Assembly: GCF_910592395.1 (NCBI RefSeq)
Contig: NC_088322.1
Location: forward strand, 2,234,001-2,298,000
Length of the DNA: 64,000 nucleotides
Reading direction: 5' to 3'
Source: Lineus longissimus
Lineage: Eukaryota; Nemertea; Pilidiophora; Heteronemertea; Lineidae
Below are positions 35,751-46,231 of the stretch, one piece after another. Numbering within the stretch: position 1 is the first letter of the stretch; each line of letters opens with the position of its first letter. The position numbers were made by a program, and so were the translations under genes. The notes under the pieces are model-generated. The model searched no databases and was not told the DNA's origin. It saw only the letters and a program-made list of their open reading frames with translations.

Positions 35751-36830
35751 TTAAGTGCAAAATGCTGTTTTCACAAGTTTATTGCACTTAACACTAGCTG
35801 GTGCTAACTTAATACTACTGATGCAGTTAATGTCTCGACCTGCACTAGCACTCAGTAAAACGTCAAACTGCTTGTCAATATCCTGGTCATATTCCTTCTC
35901 AACCTTGTAATTCTGGAAGAAAATACTTTGAGTGAAATCATACCATAATCTCTCCAAATCATTAACTCGCTCCTTGTTGGTTAAAAAAGGTCTAAATATT
36001 ACATAATCAATTTTCATCGTTTTAAAGGCTTGGTGTAAAAATACCTTGTAGTTAATTGTGACCTTCACACCACAGTAATGCAGAAATCTAAGGAAAGCAT
36101 AGTACACTAGTCTAAGGTCAGTGATATTCTCATCTGTTAATTGGGGTTTACCAATAGCCCTGTTGATAAATTCAATGGCAAGAAACCAGTCATATTCCCC
36201 ACAGTGAAATTCAACAAGTATGGCCTCGCCATGTAACCCCTTTTCCCGTAACTTAGAGGGGAGAGTGGCAATACCCATTTTTAAAGCTAAGTGGACTGTA
36301 CTTTCATATCTCTGCTTACTAAGACATTTTCTGTGACTTGAAAAGTAGCACTGTAAATACACTTCCACAAAGTCCTTTAAATATTTGAGAACCGATTCAG
36401 ACAAACGTCTCCATCCAAGCTTTCTAAGAATAATGTCAAAATAACGAATCTTGTTGTCAATCTTGATCTCAAGAGTCTTAAAATCATCATCGTAACTGGT
36501 TGCATTACAAACAATGCAGAATTGATACTTCACAGTTTTAGCGGCGTTCCTGGCTAAATTTAAATTTTTTTGATACTCAAAAAGTGTCCAACGTTTGCAC
36601 TTACGGCAGAATTGGGCATTAGTGTTGGTACTGACGTCATATTCTTTCATTCTTGGAAGGACTACTTTGTGTGTCTCAGTAGGCTTATCAAATTTCCCAC
36701 TGTCATAATTCTTGCTGTCATTTTCTTCACTGAAATTTCTATCCATGGCCCTAGGACGAATGAATCCTTTTAGATTCTCATTGTTCCACTCACTAGAATA
36801 ATAATCTTTTAATGAGATGTATTTATTCAT
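35751..36830 (-). CDS. CxxC zinc-binding Polinton protein, copy B
   Basis: 359 aa, starts MNKYISL. Two CxxC pairs (FCRKCKRW near residue 78 and FCIVCNAT near 104) form a likely zinc site. The C-terminal half is rich in aromatic residues. No lesion apparent. Copies A (7362-8354) and C (56517-57596) are close relatives. Family not recognised. Confidence 0.7.
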   Translation of the reverse strand: MNKYISLKDYYSSEWNNENLKGFIRPRAMDRNFSEENDSKNYDSGKFDKPTETHKVVLPRMKEYDVSTNTNAQFCRKCKRWTLFEYQKNLNLARNAAKTVKYQFCIVCNATSYDDDFKTLEIKIDNKIRYFDIILRKLGWRRLSESVLKYLKDFVEVYLQCYFSSHRKCLSKQRYESTVHLALKMGIATLPSKLREKGLHGEAILVEFHCGEYDWFLAIEFINRAIGKPQLTDENITDLRLVYYAFLRFLHYCGVKVTINYKVFLHQAFKTMKIDYVIFRPFLTNKERVNDLERLWYDFTQSIFFQNYKVEKEYDQDIDKQFDVLLSASAGRDINCISSIKLAPASVKCNKLVKTAFCT

Positions 36831-36879
36831 ATTTACATGATAATTATTTTTTTAAACATTGTTTTTGATAGAAGGTCAC

Positions 36880-37371
36880 CTAAGACCTTTTACGTGATTT
36901 TAACCTTTTACGTGATTTTAAGGCTTTAACACCCCCAATTAAACCACAGATTATGGAGCTCACAATAGCAATAACTGCTATGATCAGATGTTCAGCTAGA
37001 AAGCCAACAACTGCACCAATTGTTTTCAGGAGAAATGATACGATAGAACCGATGATTCCCGGTAAAGCCGCAGCTGATTTCTTGGCCAGTTCTTTTAGCC
37101 ATTCAGCAAACTTCTTGAGACCTTCTTTTACTTTATCTGGTATTGATGGTTTTGGTCCTGGCCCAGGTTCTGGTGTAGGTCCTGGAGTTGGGTCTGGTCC
37201 TGGAGTTGGTTCTGGTCCTGGAGTTGGTTTTACAGATTTAGTGGCACCACTTAAAGCACTACTGATATTGAGACCTAGAGTTGTAAATGTCATTACAACA
37301 GCTGTTATTATGGCGCTAATGGTTACACCATACGTCTTAAAAAGTAACTTTATTCTGTCCTTTAGAGGAAT
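36880..37371 (-). pseudogene. Hinge-TM protein C-terminal half, copy B (split by BEL/Pao)
   Basis: PTPGPxP hinge, C-terminal membrane region and KSRKR tail of the 484-aa protein type. The BEL/Pao element at 37372-41609 separates it from its N-terminal half (41610-42649). Confidence 0.85.
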
Positions 37372-37587
37372 TGTGTAAACTAGGTTTACAGGCCATCGTA
37401 GACAAATTCACGGTAGTGAAATATGATATGCATTTACGGAGTCACGTGGTTTATATGTTCACCCTTATAAAAATGTTGTAATAAAGATCACTTCGCATGT
37501 GGAGTCACAAGAAGCACGTAGTTCCTCTTGCGTTTGTCCCTGTGGGCTCTAACAGGAATCTGGTGTTTTAGTATTGATGTTTACAAA
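37372..37587 (+). repeat. 5' LTR of BEL/Pao
   Basis: 216 bp; AATAAAG at the expected R region. Confidence 0.92.
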
Positions 37588-37624
37588 TGGTGCCGTGACC
37601 AGGATTTCTCGTTAGCCTTTCAAC

Positions 37625-40114
37625 ATGAGCAAACCCAAGGGAGAACCAGGAGTCGAACCAAAAGAACTCGTGCAGACAATGAAACAACAGAGGACGAACA
37701 AACGACTCAACTTCACACGGTTAGTGAACAGGATTTCCGATATCCTTTCTGAAGACCACCCGACACTGGAACAGATAGTGAATGTTCAAACGATTTTGGC
37801 AGTTCTCGAGGAGAATTTTTCGGATATCAAGGAGCTGAATAAGAATATCGAAATTAATCTTGTTAGTATCGACGAAGGTGATGCTGCTAGAGATGCCGAG
37901 GACGCTTGTGAAAAGTCCGTCGATAATCAGATAAATATCGTTAAAGCCAAGAACTTTTTAGCTAAATTCAAGTCAACAATGGATAACCCAGTAGTACCAG
38001 TGCCAAAAGGTCCAGTGACTACTTCAAAGTTACCAAAATTAACGCTTCCGACTTTCAATGGTAACCTTACTGATTGGCTGCCATTCTGGGAACGATACAC
38101 AGCGGAAATCGACAAAAATTCGAATATTTCTGATATAAATCGTTTTGATTACCTATACGGTTTGTTAGAAGGTGAAGCTTTGGACTCTGTTCGATCACTC
38201 ATACCCTCAGCAGCGAATTACGTGATTCTCAAGAAAACATTGCTAGAAACCTTCGGAAAAGACCGAAAAATCATTCGTGCGCACGTGTTGCGACTGTTTC
38301 ATTTGAGGAACCCAAACATGTCCGGAGCTGCATTTCGCTCGTTTTATAATCAAGTAATGACGGACCTGCGGAGTTTGGAAGCACTAAACATTGACGTTGA
38401 TAGAGCAGCTGGAATAATTGTACCTATTCTCGAGGAAAAACTACCTGCTGTTATTCGGGGAAACATGGCTGATCTTGACAGGACAGATGTGTACAATCTT
38501 AAGACATTCACAGACGGGTTAAAGCGCCAGGTCGAACGTTATGAAACACAAACTGAGGATATTGATATTACAGAGAGGACAACTGTTGAAATCTGTCAAA
38601 AGCTACCAAATTCATCTGTAGGTGCATTTATGGCACACACTAGTAACTGCGAAATTTGTGGTTCACCGAAACACCAACCAGAAAAATGTAATCTTTCTGC
38701 AAAACAGAAACGTGATTTGGTGTTTGCAAAAGGTCTATGCCGATTGTGTTTGTTGCCAGGACACTTTTCTAGGAAATGTACAAGTTCGCTACAGTGTTCA
38801 TCTTGCTGTGGACTACATCATACGTCACTGCATGGAATCGATTTCGGAAATCGTTCACGGTATCGTGCTCAGTCAAGAAAACGGTATAATCGTGGGAATA
38901 GAAATTCGATCACGGAGATTACGCAATCGGCCCAGGAAACGCCAGGACCGACGTCGTGCTGCAGTTTGGTTCAGAATAAATCTACGAGTGCCGGTATGGA
39001 TACGTTGGTGGAAAGTGATTCATACGCGGATATTGTTACGTCATCGATCATAGCTGATAACCCAGTGTTGGTGAAAACGGCCAGGGCTAAAATGGACTAC
39101 AGTGGTACGCAGGTAGAGGTTCGAATCTTCATTGACGAGGGTTCAATGTTAAGTTACATGCGTCAGGATATCGCGTTATTACTTGGCATCCAGCCTAGGG
39201 GTTATATTGATCGCGGAATTCACGGATTTCAGTGTTATACGAAGGATCGCTATGGTTTGGCAACAGTAGGGATAATGACGTCTGATGGAATGACACGTGT
39301 TCCATTGTTGATCTCACGGGAGATAGTTGCACCCATCAGCCAACGAGGTTGGTGTAAGGCTAAGTCACTACCACACATTCGAGGTTTGAAGTTAGCAGAT
39401 GACTTTCGTGGAGAGCCATTTGTTTTGGATGTGCTGATCGGTGCTGACAATTCTTGGCAGTTTATGAACGGAGAGACCATTGATGGCAATGGCCCAACAG
39501 TGTATAAGTCAAATCTCGGTGCATTGTTGTTAGGACCAGTTCATAAGGATAGGCCGATTGAGGCAGCTGATATCAGACCCATAATGTGTTTCTGCGGAAC
39601 TCAACCGGGAGATGTGGACCTTTGTGGAGCGTTGTCCAACACGGATTTAGACAATCGGTTGTTGACATATTTTCGGTGTAGTGAAGTGGGTGTCAATGAC
39701 GTCACTGATGACGTAGGTGGCGTAGATGAGAACTTTAAGGCAGCATATAGTGAAAAGATCGAATTTCAGGATGGGAAATACTCGGTGCATCTACCGTGGA
39801 AAGAGGACCATGGGGAATTGCCATCCAATCTACGATTGTGCAGACGTCGTTTGGATCAGATTGTTGAACGTTTGCAGAAAACAGGGTTAATGAACGCTTA
39901 TTGCAAGGTCATAAAAGAACACATGGATAAATGCTACATAGAGGAAGTCAAGGGTAATCCCTGGGACGAAGAACATTCACATTACATGCCACATTTTTTT
40001 GTGCTCAAAAACTCGGAAACCACGCCTGTTCGCATTGTAATGCTGTGTCACCAGACAGTAATGCGCGTAAACCTGTGTTGTTACCTCGGAAATGCCACTT
40101 TACTAGACTTGTGA
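37625..40114 (+). CDS. BEL/Pao Gag-protease and start of RT
   Basis: 829 aa. A Gag domain with the FNGNLTDWLPFWERY signature is followed by two zinc knuckles (CEICGSPKHQPEKC, CRLCLLPGHFSRKC, about 341-384). The retropepsin-like domain has FIDEGSMLSYM near 502, where BEL proteases commonly have DxGS. The frame then enters the N-terminal part of RT (LPWKEDHGELPSN) and runs out at about 40030, where the RT core is deleted and the frame shifts. Confidence 0.9.
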   Translation: MSKPKGEPGVEPKELVQTMKQQRTNKRLNFTRLVNRISDILSEDHPTLEQIVNVQTILAVLEENFSDIKELNKNIEINLVSIDEGDAARDAEDACEKSVDNQINIVKAKNFLAKFKSTMDNPVVPVPKGPVTTSKLPKLTLPTFNGNLTDWLPFWERYTAEIDKNSNISDINRFDYLYGLLEGEALDSVRSLIPSAANYVILKKTLLETFGKDRKIIRAHVLRLFHLRNPNMSGAAFRSFYNQVMTDLRSLEALNIDVDRAAGIIVPILEEKLPAVIRGNMADLDRTDVYNLKTFTDGLKRQVERYETQTEDIDITERTTVEICQKLPNSSVGAFMAHTSNCEICGSPKHQPEKCNLSAKQKRDLVFAKGLCRLCLLPGHFSRKCTSSLQCSSCCGLHHTSLHGIDFGNRSRYRAQSRKRYNRGNRNSITEITQSAQETPGPTSCCSLVQNKSTSAGMDTLVESDSYADIVTSSIIADNPVLVKTARAKMDYSGTQVEVRIFIDEGSMLSYMRQDIALLLGIQPRGYIDRGIHGFQCYTKDRYGLATVGIMTSDGMTRVPLLISREIVAPISQRGWCKAKSLPHIRGLKLADDFRGEPFVLDVLIGADNSWQFMNGETIDGNGPTVYKSNLGALLLGPVHKDRPIEAADIRPIMCFCGTQPGDVDLCGALSNTDLDNRLLTYFRCSEVGVNDVTDDVGGVDENFKAAYSEKIEFQDGKYSVHLPWKEDHGELPSNLRLCRRRLDQIVERLQKTGLMNAYCKVIKEHMDKCYIEEVKGNPWDEEHSHYMPHFFVLKNSETTPVRIVMLCHQTVMRVNLCCYLGNATLLDL

Positions 40115-41253
40115 TCAAAAGAGCGCATGCGCGCGTTCTTCATGCTGGATTAGGTTCAACCGTAGTTGCTGTGCGAAAACGGTATTGGATTACTGCAACG
40201 CGGGCAGAGGTTAGGTCAGTGTTGAAATCATGTGTAATCTATAAACGTGTTACCGGCACTGCGTACCGGTTACCACAGAGCCCTGATCTACCCGAATACC
40301 GTATTGATGCGACCAAAGCGTTTAGTAACATTGGTATGGACTTCACGGGACATCTTCTAGTGAAAGATCGCGATGGACATGTGTTCAAAGTTTACGTGTG
40401 TTTATTTACATGTTTAGGCACTAGAGGTGTAAACCTTGAACTGGTCAATGATTTGAGCGCCGATTCGTTCATCAAAGCATTCAGAAGGCATTGTGGCACT
40501 TATGTTGTTCCAGATAGGTGTTTCTCCGACAACGCAACCAATTTCAAGTCGGGAAGTAGTGAAATCGAAAAGTTACTAAGGCGTGTGGCGAGTTCAGAAG
40601 TGCAAGAGCATTTTATTGCAAAGCGCATTAGATTTGATTTCATACCGGTACAGTCCCCCTGGTGGGGAGGTTCTTGGGAACGTCTCATAGGCGTAATGAA
40701 GTCAGTACTTAGGAAAGTGTTAGGCCGGGCATTGATTAGTTTTGAAGAAATGTACACATTGATCAAAGAGGTTCAGTCCGTTCTAAACAATAGGCCATTG
40801 ACGTATGCAAGTGGATCAATAGAAGATCCCAAACCTCTGACACCGTCAATGCTATTGTTTGGCTACGAGACTGATGAGTTGCCACATGAGTTGTTTGATG
40901 AAACTGACCCTGATTGGTCACAAGTTGGGACTGCTGACTTCATTACGAGGGCAGAACGTAGGCGCGCTCAATTGCACACTCATTTTGTGACAAGGTTCAA
41001 GAATGAATACCTAAGCTGCTTACGTGAGAGACACGCTTACCAAGTGCGTAAACATTGTCCTAGTGATGATATCATTAGTGTAGGTGACGTAGTACAGGTT
41101 CAGGAGGACAATATACCCCGTACACGTTGGAAACTAGGCCTTGTAACTGAGCTATTGTTCGGCTCTGACAGTAGAGTCAGAGCAGCCAAAGTAAAAAGTG
41201 GGAATTGTTTTACTAGCAGAGCAATTTCGAAGTTATATCCGTTAGAAGTCTGA
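40045..41253 (+). CDS. BEL/Pao integrase
   Basis: 402 aa in the frame following the deletion. It begins with a short RT remnant (SPDSNA), then the integrase zinc region (HARVLHAGLG...YWI) and a D,D,E core (GMDFTGHL, FSDNATNFK, GGSWERLIG), and ends with the DUF-type C-terminus (VGDVVQVQEDN). Intact as a domain. Confidence 0.9.
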   Translation: MSPDSNARKPVLLPRKCHFTRLVIKRAHARVLHAGLGSTVVAVRKRYWITATRAEVRSVLKSCVIYKRVTGTAYRLPQSPDLPEYRIDATKAFSNIGMDFTGHLLVKDRDGHVFKVYVCLFTCLGTRGVNLELVNDLSADSFIKAFRRHCGTYVVPDRCFSDNATNFKSGSSEIEKLLRRVASSEVQEHFIAKRIRFDFIPVQSPWWGGSWERLIGVMKSVLRKVLGRALISFEEMYTLIKEVQSVLNNRPLTYASGSIEDPKPLTPSMLLFGYETDELPHELFDETDPDWSQVGTADFITRAERRRAQLHTHFVTRFKNEYLSCLRERHAYQVRKHCPSDDIISVGDVVQVQEDNIPRTRWKLGLVTELLFGSDSRVRAAKVKSGNCFTSRAISKLYPLEV

Positions 41254-41393
41254 TCAGAATCTGTTAGACAAACTGTGTTAAGTGAATTAAAGTCATGTGA
41301 TGATCCCGGGGAACCTGAGCTAAGATGTAGCAAGCGCCCTTCGGTGGCAGCGACGAGAAGCAAAATTGCAGCGCAGTTGGCCGGGGCGGAGGA

Positions 41394-41609
41394 TGTGTAA
41401 ACTAGGTTTACAGGCCACCGTAGACAAATTCACTGTAGTGAAAAATGACATGCATTTACGGAGTCACGTGGTTTATATGTTCACCCTTATAAAAATGTTG
41501 TAATAAAGATCACTTCGCATGTGGAGTCACAAGAAGCACGTAGTTCCTCTTGCGTTTGTCCCTGTGGGCTCTAACAGGAATCTGGTGTTTTAGTATTGAT
41601 GTTTACAAA
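41394..41609 (+). repeat. 3' LTR of BEL/Pao
   Basis: 216 bp; near-identical to the 5' LTR. Confidence 0.92.
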
Positions 41610-42649
41610 GGAATAGTTGAATCTGGTTTCTTTAGAACATCAACAATTAAACGTTTAATTCTTCTAGTTTGTGACTCCCTGTCATTGTCTAACCTCCATA
41701 CCTTTGACATTTCCTCATGCAATTTGTCATTTAGTTCATCTATTTGCTTTTTCAACTCCCCCGTATCTTTAGCATCTTCTTCTACAGACTTTACATAGTC
41801 TCTTGTTAAATTATGAAGTTTATTTTCTAATTCCTCTATTTGCATGTCCTTATCCCTCTTTACTGCAGCTAGATCATCACCAGCCTGTTTTAACCCTCTA
41901 AGTTCTCTCAAGGCAGATTCAGTAAAACCCAGTGTTTTAAGTTCATCATCATTATAATCTATCAGTTTATCTATTGGTCGGTTTGAACTGTTTACCTCGT
42001 TAATTAGTGACTGTGTTTCAACAGCTTGAGTTGATACCGGTTGTGGTTGACTTACTGGTTCCGGGCCTTCCATAGGTGCCATTCTAGGTCCTTCCATAGG
42101 TGCTGGTTCATCAGGTGCAATCATACCTCTAATCATGTCAGCAAATCTAGTACCAAACTTATTCTTTAATGTGCTTTCAGTAAAGAATTTACCATTATCT
42201 TTAGGTAAAGGAATGATCGTGTATTTCTGTTTATTTAAAGGATCAGTGAATAGTTTAATTTTTTTCTTTTGTTGTTCTGTAAAGTTTGCGAGTTCTTCAT
42301 CTGTTGGAAAGAAGTAAAGATCGTTGTTGTACAAATAAATACGTGATGCTAGATTACTCAGTTTGTTATGGTCATATTTCCATTCCGTCCCTTTCAATGC
42401 TTCTGCAAGTTTAGCCTCTTTAAATAGTAGCCAACTCTTCTCTTGCTCTAGTTGCGGATCAATACCTCTTGCTCTTTCTGGAGTTGTAGTGAATGAAGTT
42501 TCAGTAGTAAGATTTGTATTACCTGTGTTGTATGTTGTGCCGTCATCATGAAAAAATTTATACTTTCTCCAATCAGTAAGATCATCCACATCAGGATCGA
42601 AATTAGGATCGTAATCATCCATTTCATAATCTTCACCTCCTTCAGCCAT
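41610..42649 (-). pseudogene. Hinge-TM protein N-terminal half, copy B
   Basis: Starts MAEGGED. Acidic N-terminus, a MAPMEGPE-type Pro/Met-rich insert not seen in A or C, and a coiled coil, interrupted after the codons for KPDSTIPL by the BEL/Pao element. Confidence 0.85.
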
Positions 42650-42659
42650 AATTACTTAT

Positions 42660-43270
42660 TTATCTAACCATAAAAACAATTAATGTACCAACAACTGAGT
42701 AAAGCATGAATTTAATTGTTTCATGAGTATCATCCTCCCTCTCAACTTTGGTGTCCCGTTTAGTAGTAGGAGTATTCTTTGATGTTTCAGTTGTTTTTGG
42801 TGCATCAACATTACTCTTTGGTGTATGACTGGTCTCGACAGTATCAACACTACTCTTAACTCTTATTTTCTTAGAACTATTTCCTTCCATCAGTGGTGGT
42901 GGTAAGGTCTTTTTGTGGTTGATGTCATTCTTATCAGGTTTAGCATTTTTTGGTGCTATTAAAATGTTATTATTGTAGTTATCCAGCTTACCAATAACGA
43001 GTACCATATTTGACCCTATGACATACAATCCTGGTGCTATTACATAATCTAGTCTTGTATGAGTGTCACTCACTGCTTTTTGGTATCTTTGAATTGAAGT
43101 GGGAATATCCGGATGTTGATTAATCGAGTCCTTTAATAGTTTGTTAAATTCCTTCTGAGCATCCAATTCTGTACCCGGTACTCCAATTATTGGTGTTCTG
43201 GTCAACGCCTGAGCACCCAGAATACAGTAAACATATGTTCTTATTGTGTCATTCAACCTCTCTATTCCAG
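42660..43270 (-). pseudogene. Structural-type protein with C-terminal TM, copy B (3' part)
   Basis: Reads through the point that is frameshifted in A. Linker and membrane anchor (MLYSVVGTLIVFMV) are intact. Cut by gypsy-2 at 43271; the upstream part resumes at 51448. Confidence 0.8.
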
Positions 43271-43525
43271 TGTTACCATGTATTAAGGGGTTAAAGGGTC
43301 TAGGCCTAGTTATTCTAATATAGTTATTCCTTCTAGGCCTATGGGGCTTTGTTATGTTAATCTTTCAGGGAATGTAGGCCTTTGGCACTACAGATCTGTG
43401 CCATTTACTCCCTGTCTGTCCCTGCATTTATAGTAATAGTAATATCATGGTTTTCATTTACAACATGTGTTTGCGTGAGTAATTGATATAGTACGTGCTG
43501 TGAAAGGTCATTCCTATCGGCTACA
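43271..43525 (+). repeat. 5' LTR of gypsy-2
   Basis: 255 bp; lacks a 121-bp block present in the 3' LTR. Confidence 0.92.
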
Positions 43526-44542
43526 TTTGGAGGTTCCACCGAGATCTCACGCACCCAAGCTGACACGCCCCATACCACCTGTAAGAAACCACTCCAAGCT
43601 GACATCGAGATGGCCACTACGTCGACGGCTGTGAGATAATTCGTATACGATTAAAATTTCATTCTGGATCCTTCAGCGCTGTTTGTTTAACCCTATTCTG
43701 TACGTTTTCGCGTTGCGCTAGAATACTTTCGCGTCGTAATGGAATACTTTCGCTTCATTTTGGATTGAATAATTATTGTGATCAACTGGCTCTGTGACTG
43801 TTGTGTTTTGATTTTGTTAGTGTGAACAGTTCTGGTAGCATGTGAAACATGTACATCTTATTCTGTGCATTTTATTCAGTTACAAATCACTGCCTGTAAA
43901 ATGTATTTAGAATTACCTTACATGTATGTAATCTGATTTCATTACTTGGTATTTTATTTTATTTGTATTGCTCTTTTGTGTATGATGCACTACCTGTGAT
44001 CGGTATTTTGGTGTTTACGTCCTTGGGCAACACATTTGACCATCAACTCTTTTAGTTAGGAATTCTGGTTTTGAATTCTGGTTTTCACTTTGAGTTCAGG
44101 TTAAACTCTAGTTAATTCTTGTGCTCTGGTATCAGAGTCTGGGGAAAATAAATTACTGGTTACGGGGTGTGTTTATTTCATATAGGCTTTATTTTGCATT
44201 TCATTTCACCCATTCATTCATTTTCAATTCATTCATTTTTCGATTAATCATCCATTTATTATTGTTTGCATTATTCATTCATTCAAAATTATGTGGTTAA
44301 TCCTCCATTAGTCATATGCTTGTTGTTTGTCTGTCATATTTTTCAGTCATTTGCAGTCAGTGTCAGTCCATCATGTATATATGAGATAAAATAAGGGAGA
44401 ATTCTATATCTCATATTATTATTATACTAAAACAACAGTCCGTCATATTATACATTAAAAGTCCGTTAATTGACATATTTTAGTACATCCTACATTAGGA
44501 TTCTGTTCTTCAACCTACATTGTTCGTCGTCATCTGTCCGTC
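43526..44542 (+). other. gypsy-2 5' untranslated region
   Basis: About 1 kb, AT-rich, no gene; short CATTCATT-type repeats around 44210-44290. Confidence 0.6.
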
Positions 44543-46231
44543 ATGTCGTTAAAAAGGGAGGACTCCACCTGTGTGGACATAGAATCCATAGATGAGTCTG
44601 AGGTTCAAGGTTTGATCAGCCAATTGAGAGGCCTGAGTCCTAAAATGAAGCAAAAACTGTGCCTTGAAATAGCAAAGGATCCCTCCTTCTCTTACAGCAA
44701 CCAGGATAATTCAATAGCACATACTCAATTCAGTACTCCTCTTGAGACTTCAGCCTATCCCTCATTGGAGGAGGGCTGTGTTTTTGGCCATAGGCAAGAC
44801 CCACGGAGGGTTCAATTTGATAAGACTTCACCAAATCCTGGTGTGATTGGTTCTGGTCGCCCCAGCCAATCTTCACATGGTTCCATGTTTTCCCCTTCAC
44901 CGGATTTAAGTAGGTCCGTGTCTAGTCCAATGTTTTCCACAGCACACGCTGACTTGGGCAGGTCAGCCTCTACTCATTCTACTTCAGGATTAGGTGTCAC
45001 TCTGGTTTCTCCCACTGTGATTCCTCCTTCACTTCAGCGAACTGGTTTTCATGCTGTTAGAACATCGTATTCTAATATGCCACCGCCTGACTTCAATTTG
45101 GGTAGATCAATGCCCACTCCTACTCCTTCGAATATTGTACCTCATTCTGTGACTTCTTCTGCTGTTCAAGGGTTTTGTCCCAATAATTTTAGAAAGAAAT
45201 TGACTTATTCTGAGCCAATGGTTGATGATCCTAATAGTCCATTCCTTAGGCACCGCGCCTCATCATCAACTATAGATCAACATGGTGCTGGTTTATCAAG
45301 TTCATCTACTGTTATTCCTTCTTCAGTAATGAGACATAGTGCTTTGTCTGGTCCTATCATTGATCAGGGCGTGTTGCTTTCTTCAGGTCAGGGTTCTAGG
45401 ATTCCTTCTGCTGATAGGCAACCAATTGGTGTTAGTACCTCTGGGCAAGCCATGTACCTAACTAAACCAAGAATTGCAACATTTTCGGGTACTCAGTCCA
45501 AGAATACAGTGTCTTTTAACCAATGGCGGTATGAGGTTCGTTGCCTCCAGAGATCGGAGTCGGAATTCATTGTTCTGCAGGCCATTCGCCAGTCCCTGCG
45601 TTCTCCAGCTTCTGATGTTCTTATGAACATGGGTGAGGATGTCACTATTTCAGACCTCCTCACTAAGTTCAACATTGTGTTTGGCAATGTGTTACCTAGT
45701 GAGAGGTTATTGGAGCAGTTTTATTCTGCTCGGCAGTCGACCGAGGAAAATATAGCCTCCTGGAGTTGTCGTCTTGAAGACATATTGACAACTCTGTCAG
45801 AGCAATCTGACATTTCCAATTCCAAGGCCGACATGCTCCGGACCAAGTTCTGGTCAGGTATCCGAGATGAGCGTGTACGCCTTGGCCTTCGTCATTCCTA
45901 TGATGACGGGCATGCCTACGAGGCACTTGTCAGAAAGGCTCGTATTCTTGAAGTGGAATTTTCTGTACCTCAACCAACTTCAGTCTCTGTGTCTAAATCT
46001 TCTAGTGTCACTTCTGTTCAGTCTCAGCAAGTGACAGTGCCTGAGTCCTCATCATTGGCAGAGAAGGTGGACCAATTGGCCACCCAGGTGAAGTCATTGA
46101 CTTACAGGCGGTTACAAAATGTTACTTGCTTCAACTGTGGGGAGAAAGGCCATTATAAAAGGAAATGTACCAAACCCCTAGTTTCAAAACCCCAAATCCA
46201 GGCTTCGACAAACTCGAAGGCACCAGAGTAG
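44543..46231 (+). CDS. gypsy-2 Gag
   Basis: 562 aa. A Ser/Pro-rich N-terminal half with LGRS-type repeats is followed by a capsid-like region (FNQWRYEVRCLQ) and a C-terminal zinc knuckle CFNCGEKGHYKRKC. It overlaps pol by 67 bp, with pol in the -1 frame, implying frameshifted Gag-Pol synthesis; no canonical slippery heptamer is obvious in the overlap. Confidence 0.9.
   Translation: MSLKREDSTCVDIESIDESEVQGLISQLRGLSPKMKQKLCLEIAKDPSFSYSNQDNSIAHTQFSTPLETSAYPSLEEGCVFGHRQDPRRVQFDKTSPNPGVIGSGRPSQSSHGSMFSPSPDLSRSVSSPMFSTAHADLGRSASTHSTSGLGVTLVSPTVIPPSLQRTGFHAVRTSYSNMPPPDFNLGRSMPTPTPSNIVPHSVTSSAVQGFCPNNFRKKLTYSEPMVDDPNSPFLRHRASSSTIDQHGAGLSSSSTVIPSSVMRHSALSGPIIDQGVLLSSGQGSRIPSADRQPIGVSTSGQAMYLTKPRIATFSGTQSKNTVSFNQWRYEVRCLQRSESEFIVLQAIRQSLRSPASDVLMNMGEDVTISDLLTKFNIVFGNVLPSERLLEQFYSARQSTEENIASWSCRLEDILTTLSEQSDISNSKADMLRTKFWSGIRDERVRLGLRHSYDDGHAYEALVRKARILEVEFSVPQPTSVSVSKSSSVTSVQSQQVTVPESSSLAEKVDQLATQVKSLTYRRLQNVTCFNCGEKGHYKRKCTKPLVSKPQIQASTNSKAPE

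Larger units (their letters stand above)
37372..41609 (+). mobile_element. BEL/Pao LTR retrotransposon with RT deleted
   Basis: 216-bp LTRs (37372-37587, 41394-41609) starting TGTGTAAAC and ending GTTTACAAA, differing at only a few positions. GGAAT duplicated at 37367-37371 and 41610-41614. TGGTGCCGTGACC after the 5' LTR is a primer-binding candidate and GGGGCGGAGGA precedes the 3' LTR. The reverse transcriptase core and RNase H are missing, so it is non-autonomous. Confidence 0.93.

Noticed and set aside
46165-46231. Programmed frameshift heptamer in the gypsy-2 gag-pol overlap
   Set aside because: The overlap and -1 phase are clear, but no X_XXY_YYZ heptamer in the gag phase was found, so no site is claimed.
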